Origin: Arthrobacter rhizophilus
Lineage (GTDB): Bacteria; Actinomycetota; Actinomycetes; Actinomycetales; Micrococcaceae
Length of the DNA stretch: 64,000 bases
Direction of reading: 5' to 3'
NCBI RefSeq assembly: GCF_026241105.1
Contig: NZ_JAPFFT010000001.1
Span: 62,001 to 126,000 of the forward strand
The position numbers were made by a program, and so were the translations under genes. The notes below the pieces were generated by a model. It saw only the letters and a list, made by a program, of their open reading frames with translations, was not told the DNA's origin and ran no database searches. Shown here piece by piece: positions 59,644-64,000 of the stretch (positions are counted from its first letter, which is position 1; each line of letters begins with the position of its first letter).

Positions 59644-60678
59644 TTAGGGGGCCGCCGTTGAGCTGCGTACGACCAGACGTGGCTCGAGCATGTGTTCGAT
59701 GACAGGATGGGTGGGGTTGGTAAGCCTTTCGAGCGCTGTGATTCCGGCGGTCCGTCCAAGCTCAAGCGCGTGGAGATCTACGGAGGTCAGATCGATTCCG
59801 TGGAGTCTGGCGGTTCTCGAGTTGTCGTAGCCGACGAGGGAGAGGTCCCGTGGGACTTCAAGGCCGTGTACGTAGGCGCTCTCGCGGACGCCGAGCGCTA
59901 TCTCGTCGTTGTGCGCGAATACGGCGGTCGGCCGGTCCAATGCTCCGAAGAGTTGATCGGAGACTTGCCTTGCCGCTTCATGGGTGTAGTCGTGGGCAAA
60001 CACCACTTGCGGTACGAGGCCGGCTTCGCGCATGACCTTTTCGTAGGTCTGCCGACGCTCTTCATGGCCTTCGTGCGTTGGTCCGGTCACATGGGCAATG
60101 CGGGTGTGTCCGAGCCTGAGCAGATGCTCGGTAGCGGCTTGCGCGCCCGCAATGTTGTTTGAATACACGCTGTCAACGCCTTCCACGCGCCGCGTGACGT
60201 TCACGAGGGGCACGTTCCTGGCGAGTTCCTGCACGTGCGCGTCAGGCTCGAGGAGCGTCGCCGCGATGACGACCCCTACCCGGGCTTCGATGAGCGAACC
60301 GACCGATCCTTCGTCGACGCTGCCTCTGGAGTGGGAAACGCTGAGGATGAGGCGTTTCTTCATAGGGGAGAGGGCCTCGCGCACTCCGCTGAAAATATCA
60401 ACGTAGACCTCATTGCTGAGGTCGAGAAGGAAAAGACCGACGGTAGAGGGGCGTTTTCTTGCCAGGTCCGCAGCGGCTGCATTGTGCCGATAGCCAAGAA
60501 GTTTTGCCGCGTCGAAGATTGCCTGCTTAGTCTCATCGCTCACGCCAGGTGCCCCGCGGAAGGCAAACGATACGAGTGTCCGAGACACGCCCACCTCGCG
60601 CGCAACATCTTCCTGCGTGATTGAGTGAAGCCGCCCTGAAGGCTTATGGAGAGTCACACGCGCAACCTGCACTGCCAA
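59644..60678 (-). CDS. LacI-family regulator of sugar/polyol operon
   Basis: 344 residues. A LacI-type HTH with hinge lies at about 17-72 (ITQEDVAREVGVSRTLVSFA, then KQAIFDAAKLLGYRHNAAAA), followed by the periplasmic-binding-protein-like sensor domain (STVGLFLLDLSNEVYVDIFS, RLGHTRIAHVTGP, AVFAHNDEIALGVRE, SLVGYDNSRTARLHGIDLTS, ALELGRTAGI). It should repress the uptake operon until a sugar or polyol ligand binds. It is the last gene after the dehydrogenase, with a 115-base gap, and so probably regulates that operon, perhaps with its own promoter. The inducer cannot be told from sequence. Confidence 0.88.
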   Translation of the reverse strand: MAVQVARVTLHKPSGRLHSITQEDVAREVGVSRTLVSFAFRGAPGVSDETKQAIFDAAKLLGYRHNAAAADLARKRPSTVGLFLLDLSNEVYVDIFSGVREALSPMKKRLILSVSHSRGSVDEGSVGSLIEARVGVVIAATLLEPDAHVQELARNVPLVNVTRRVEGVDSVYSNNIAGAQAATEHLLRLGHTRIAHVTGPTHEGHEERRQTYEKVMREAGLVPQVVFAHDYTHEAARQVSDQLFGALDRPTAVFAHNDEIALGVRESAYVHGLEVPRDLSLVGYDNSRTARLHGIDLTSVDLHALELGRTAGITALERLTNPTHPVIEHMLEPRLVVRSSTAAP

Positions 60679-60793
60679 ATGGTGCCGAGAACATGAAGTC
60701 TTTTCTACCTTACATTTTGCTATCTAATAAACGGGAGGTGTCTAACTCACCTTGAGCCATCACCAGAGGGTGGCTGGATTCAACAAACAAGGG

Positions 60794-61609
60794 CTAATGC
60801 ATGACCTGACCGCCGCTGACGTTCAGGGCCTCACCGGTGATTTCGCTGGCGGCGTCCGAGGCGAGGAAGAGAACTGCGTTCGCAATGTCATGGGGCTGCT
60901 GCATTCTTCCCATGGGCATGTGCTCAGTCCAGTTGGCCGCGGCCTGATCGCGGGTGATTCCTTTTTCTTCCTGGAGCTGGCGGACGTTTTCCTCCATCAT
61001 CTTGGTCATGATGGCCCCGGGGCAGATGGCGTTGACGCGCACTGCCGGTGCCACTTCAACCGCGAGGGAGATGGTAAACCCGAGGAGCCCGGCCTTGCTC
61101 GCGCTGTAGTGGGTGATGCCTGCGTAGCCCACCTTTGCGGCCTGGGACGAGATGTTGATGACGACTCCCTGGCCCCGTTCCAACATCCCTGGCAGGACGG
61201 CCCTGGTGAGCAGGATCGGGGCCCGCAAGTTGATGTCCAGATTGAGGTCGAGCTCCCGGTCGCTGAGCTGGACCAGGTTGCGGGATCCGCCGACTCCTGC
61301 GTTGTTGACGAGGATGTCGATGCCGCCGAGGCGGGCGAGCGCCTCGGCGGCGGCCGCTTGGATGTCCGCGGCGTTGCTCAGATCGCAGACGACCGAGGTG
61401 GCGCTGCCGGGACCGGCTGAGGCGGCCACGTCGACGCCCTTTTTCAAGGCTTCCCCGTCGCGGCCGAGCAGGATGACGTCGGCCCCTGCCTGGGTGAAGG
61501 ATGAAGCGATGGCGAGGCCGATTCCATCTGCCGCGCCGGTGACCAGGGCGCGCTTGCCCCTGAAGTCCCAATTGCTTTGCACTGTGTCTTGTTCTCCGTT
61601 CAGCTGCAT
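60794..61609 (-). CDS. Short-chain dehydrogenase/reductase (sugar or polyol oxidation)
   Basis: 271 residues from the ATG at 61609 with GGGAAGGTG before it; the frame is open to 61774 but the upstream part lies over non-coding spacer. The classic SDR pattern: nucleotide-binding ALVTGAADGIG near 20-30, DILVNNAGVG, the catalytic Ser in INISSQA, YSASK (Tyr and Lys), and VNAICPGAI; the C-terminus ends in LNVSGGQVMH. It oxidises or reduces a hydroxyl group with NAD(P). Its place after an ABC sugar importer suggests it acts on the imported sugar or polyol. Confidence 0.88.
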   Translation of the reverse strand: MQLNGEQDTVQSNWDFRGKRALVTGAADGIGLAIASSFTQAGADVILLGRDGEALKKGVDVAASAGPGSATSVVCDLSNAADIQAAAAEALARLGGIDILVNNAGVGGSRNLVQLSDRELDLNLDINLRAPILLTRAVLPGMLERGQGVVINISSQAAKVGYAGITHYSASKAGLLGFTISLAVEVAPAVRVNAICPGAIMTKMMEENVRQLQEEKGITRDQAAANWTEHMPMGRMQQPHDIANAVLFLASDAASEITGEALNVSGGQVMH

Positions 61610-61697
61610 GAGGTGCACCTTCCCTGCGGCGGCTTGACTTTGCTCCGCATCATCAACCGCCGCAGGGAGCCGAATAGGTCTGACCGGCGGGGCCAGG

Positions 61698-62516
61698 TCA
61701 GGCGAGTGCCCGGCCCTGGCGGAATCGTTTGATGCCTTCGGCGCCTTCAACGACGGCGGCGGTGAGCTCTTCAACGGAAGTGTCTTCCCGGCGGATGTCG
61801 AGGATTTTACGGCCGTGGTTCATGACGATGTGGCGATCGCAAACCTTGTAGGCGTGGTGGAGGTTGTGGGTCACAAGTACCGAGCTGACTCCTTCGCTCT
61901 TGAGCTGGAGGAGGTAGTTCAGCAGGGCTTCGGTGGCCCTGACGGCGAGTGCCGATGTCGGCTCGTCGAGGATGAGGAGAGATCTCTTGAAGTGGACGGC
62001 TCGAGCAATCGCCACGGCCTGGGCCTGCCCGCCGGAGAGCGATCCGACGAGCTGCTTCGCGCTCTTGATGCCCTCGATGTGGACGACCGAATCGAGGATC
62101 TCGGTGGTGATTTCGTCCATCTCCTTGATCTTCATGAAGCCGAACCGGTTGGTGATCTCCCGGCCGGCGAAGATATTGCGCGTGATGGACATCGTTGGTA
62201 TGAGGGCCGAGTCCTGGAAGATGGTCTCCACTCCGCGGCGCTCTGTTTCGGGCCGGGTGACCTTGGGCAGTTCCTCGCCGTCCCAGAAGTACTGTCCGCT
62301 GGTCATCGGTACGACGCCGGACATGATCTTCACCAGGGTCGATTTGCCTGCACCGTTATCACCTAGAAGACCGACTACTTCTCCCTTGCCGATGGAGAAG
62401 GAGACGTCCTTGAGGACTGTGTTGGGGCCGTAGTTCTTGACGATCTTGTCGATCCGGAGGAGCGCTCCGCCGTCGGTGGTCATGCTGGAGGCGGTTTCGG
62501 TGGCTTGGGAGGTCAT
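61698..62516 (-). CDS. Sugar ABC transporter ATP-binding protein, single-domain type
   Basis: 272 residues from the ATG at 62516, which overlaps the stop of the permease gene (ATGA). Walker A GDNGAGKST near 52-60, Q-loop IFQDSALIPT, signature LSGGQAQAVAIARA, Walker B LLILDEPTSAL and H-loop VLVTHNLHH. Unlike RbsA/XylG, which have two ATPase domains, it has one, as in FrcA-type importers. It powers uptake with the adjoining permease. The substrate is probably a pentose, hexose or polyol. Confidence 0.9.
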   Translation of the reverse strand: MTSQATETASSMTTDGGALLRIDKIVKNYGPNTVLKDVSFSIGKGEVVGLLGDNGAGKSTLVKIMSGVVPMTSGQYFWDGEELPKVTRPETERRGVETIFQDSALIPTMSITRNIFAGREITNRFGFMKIKEMDEITTEILDSVVHIEGIKSAKQLVGSLSGGQAQAVAIARAVHFKRSLLILDEPTSALAVRATEALLNYLLQLKSEGVSSVLVTHNLHHAYKVCDRHIVMNHGRKILDIRREDTSVEELTAAVVEGAEGIKRFRQGRALA

Positions 62517-63652
62517 GATGCTTTGCCTTCCATGAACTTGTTGAATACCGCGGCGATGACGATCGCGACGCCGAGGAAGAGTTGGACGTAGAAGCCAGGG
62601 GCCTTGGCCAGGATGAGGCCGTTCTGGATGGTCTGGATCAGGGCGGCACCCACAATCATGCCGATGATCGAGCCGCGGCCTCCGGTGAGTGAGCATCCGC
62701 CGACAACTGCTGCTGCCACCGCAAGAAGCGTGTAATCCGCGGTCGTCCCCGGCTGCATTCCCGAGGTGCGGCCCACGATAAGGACTGAGGCCAGGCCGAC
62801 CATTAGCCCGAGGAATGCGAAGGCCTGGAGTCTGACCGCGCGGGGCTTGATCGACACAGCGGCCGCGGCGGCCGCATTGCCGCCGACGGCGTAGATTTTG
62901 TTGCCGGCCTTGTGCCGGTGCAGGTAGAACCAGGCGACAATACCGATGACGACCATCCATACGATCTGTGAGCGGAAGTAGCCGTAGTCGCCCGCAAGGA
63001 TGTTCACCGCTTCCGGCGTGCGGACGCCCGGGAGGAACGTTGCCGGGGTGAGGCCGTTGATGAAGATCGACGCCCCCGTCCAGAAGAAGCTCATGCCGAG
63101 CGTGGCGATGAAGGAAGGGATCCTCGTGTAGACCACGATGAGACCGTTCACGATGCCGATCACGATCGTGCTGGCCACGGCTGCGAGCAGGCCCACTACC
63201 CAGTCAGTCTGGTTCGAAACGCGGATGAACACGACGCCGGCGAAGCCGATCATTGCACCGACCGAAAGGTCGAACTCGCCGCAGATCATCAGGACGCCGA
63301 CGCCGATGCCCAGGATCGCCAGTGCAGGGATGCTCTGGGACAGGACGCCGGACAGGTTGTCCTTGGACAGGAACGGGAACGAGCCAGGGCTCACGGCGCT
63401 GTAGACCGAGAACGCGGCAAGGATGACGACGAAAACAACGCCGATCTCAAGGGCGCCGCGGCCCCGCAGGTAGTACAGGTTTTCCTTCAGTTTGCCCGAC
63501 AGCGTGGTGGGCCTGCTGTCGGCGAGGCGCCGCCTTGTCGGCGTCTCGTCCATGGCAAGCGCTGGAGTCGGGAGCGGTCCGCTCGCGACGGGTTCCGTCG
63601 GATTCTTGATATTGGCCATCTCGGCTCTCTCAATTCTCTGTGTTCGGACCAT
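62513..63652 (-). CDS. Sugar ABC transporter permease (RbsC/FrcC type)
   Basis: 379 residues. After a soluble leader of about 60 residues come roughly ten hydrophobic spans, among them IGVVFVVILAAFSVYSAV, IPALAILGIGVGVLMICG, LSVGAMIGFAGVVFI, VVGLLAAVASTIVIGIVNGL and the signature region VVGGCSLTGGRGSIIGMIVG. This matches branched carbohydrate-type permeases of the RbsC family. It forms the membrane channel of the importer with the ATPase gene downstream and the binding protein gene upstream. Confidence 0.9.
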   Translation of the reverse strand: MVRTQRIERAEMANIKNPTEPVASGPLPTPALAMDETPTRRRLADSRPTTLSGKLKENLYYLRGRGALEIGVVFVVILAAFSVYSAVSPGSFPFLSKDNLSGVLSQSIPALAILGIGVGVLMICGEFDLSVGAMIGFAGVVFIRVSNQTDWVVGLLAAVASTIVIGIVNGLIVVYTRIPSFIATLGMSFFWTGASIFINGLTPATFLPGVRTPEAVNILAGDYGYFRSQIVWMVVIGIVAWFYLHRHKAGNKIYAVGGNAAAAAAVSIKPRAVRLQAFAFLGLMVGLASVLIVGRTSGMQPGTTADYTLLAVAAAVVGGCSLTGGRGSIIGMIVGAALIQTIQNGLILAKAPGFYVQLFLGVAIVIAAVFNKFMEGKAS

Positions 63653-63699
63653 CTAGCAGGCCCTGGTGTTGCTGTTCATGTGACGCGAGTTTGGTGTTT

Positions 63700-63731
63700 G
63701 TATGCGGGGCCCGGAGCAGAGCCCCGCATAC
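63700..63731 (-). promoter_or_regulatory. Hairpin between binding-protein and permease genes
   Basis: Perfect 11-bp stem gtatgcggggc (63700-63710) and gccccgcatac (63721-63731) with a 10-base loop, 15 bases after the stop of the binding protein gene. It has no strong T-tract, so it probably stabilises the upstream mRNA or partly stops transcription, giving more binding protein than permease, as in many ABC importer operons. Confidence 0.65.
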
Positions 63732-63745
63732 GACGCGGCGTTTCG

Positions 63746-64000
63746 TTACCAGCGGACGCCCTGCAGGTCCTTTGCCTTGAGGTTGTCCACGTTGGTCTTG
63801 TCGATGAGGCCGTTACCGCCGGAGTTGATGTCCGACGGCGAGAGCCCGAAGTCCAGCTGGAGGCTGGCCTGGAGGACGGTCTGGAACCCTTGGACATAGC
63901 CCTGTTGGTCGGCGGTGGCGATGATGCGGCCAGAGGTGATGCCGTCGATCACCTGCGGGGAAGTGTCAAAGCCGATGATCGGGGCCTTGACGCCTGCGGC
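63746..64000 (-). CDS. Sugar ABC transporter substrate-binding protein, C-terminal part (cut by window edge)
   Basis: The last 84 residues are visible: VKAPIIGFDTSPQVIDGI, IIATADQQGYVQGFQTVLQA, and an end DNLKAKDLQGVRW. The GFDTSP...TADQQxYxQGF pattern is typical of the C-terminal lobe of RbsB-type periplasmic-binding-protein-like sugar receptors. It is the first visible gene of the importer operon; its start and lipobox lie beyond the right edge. Confidence 0.85.
   Translation of the reverse strand, partial: AAGVKAPIIGFDTSPQVIDGITSGRIIATADQQGYVQGFQTVLQASLQLDFGLSPSDINSGGNGLIDKTNVDNLKAKDLQGVRW

Noticed and set aside
1..64000. CRISPR array or tRNA attachment site
   Set aside because: No regularly spaced direct repeats and no cloverleaf-type sequence were seen on either strand, so the integration site of the element is not identified in this window.

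Overview
The window looks like chromosome of a high-GC actinobacterium, most likely of the Arthrobacter/Paenarthrobacter type (Micrococcaceae). This rests on an Lsr2 nucleoid protein, a Replic_Relax-family protein, a cutinase-family protein and Tn554-like remnants of actinobacterial type; genus is inference. There is no tRNA, rRNA or CRISPR array that I can see. The window reads as a mobile or accessory region joined on the right to ordinary metabolic chromosome.

Region 1 (1-22.4 kb) is part of a conjugative element. On the minus strand are an ArdA-like antirestriction protein (cut by the window edge), a Replic_Relax protein, a TraG/VirD4-like coupling ATPase, an MT-A70 adenine methyltransferase and a C5-cytosine methyltransferase, mostly overlapping by a few bases. 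Then come a trio with two VWA proteins and a membrane protein, a VirB6/TrbL-like 1093-residue membrane protein with a small partner, and two paralogous one-anchor secreted proteins on either side of an XRE regulator. Several lipoproteins have AT-rich coding ends, and an Lsr2 gene sits among them. The relaxase and VirB4 ATPase must lie outside the window.

Region 2 (22.4-29.8 kb) is decayed accessory DNA: an RCC1-repeat remnant, a large secreted cutinase-RCC1 fusion, a few unknown genes, an IS3 remnant, and a truncated Tn554-like remnant (integrase tail plus a frameshifted DUF6262 gene).

Region 3 (29.5-57 kb) is a defence island. The minus-strand operon 36291-29500 encodes a C5-cytosine methyltransferase, a NotI-like nuclease, an SF2 helicase, two tandem paralogues of unknown family, and a broken sixth gene cut by the Tn554-like remnant. 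Divergently, 37095-45475 encodes a 671-residue protein, a 301-residue protein and a giant helicase-DUF1998 protein, which matches the layout of Druantia type II. Then follow an SMC-like ATPase with a 75-residue partner, an HNH-like gene, and a cassette (a promoter with a long inverted-repeat leader, small and large membrane proteins, and a second SMC-like ATPase) bracketed by two paralogous 147-residue HTH genes in direct orientation.

Region 4 (57-64 kb) begins with an intact IS3-family element (57958-59214, with 4-bp duplication CGGC) inserted in a ferredoxin reductase remnant that is itself fused to an IS256 remnant. After that is a sugar or polyol uptake operon: partial binding protein, permease, single-domain ABC ATPase, short-chain dehydrogenase and LacI-family regulator.
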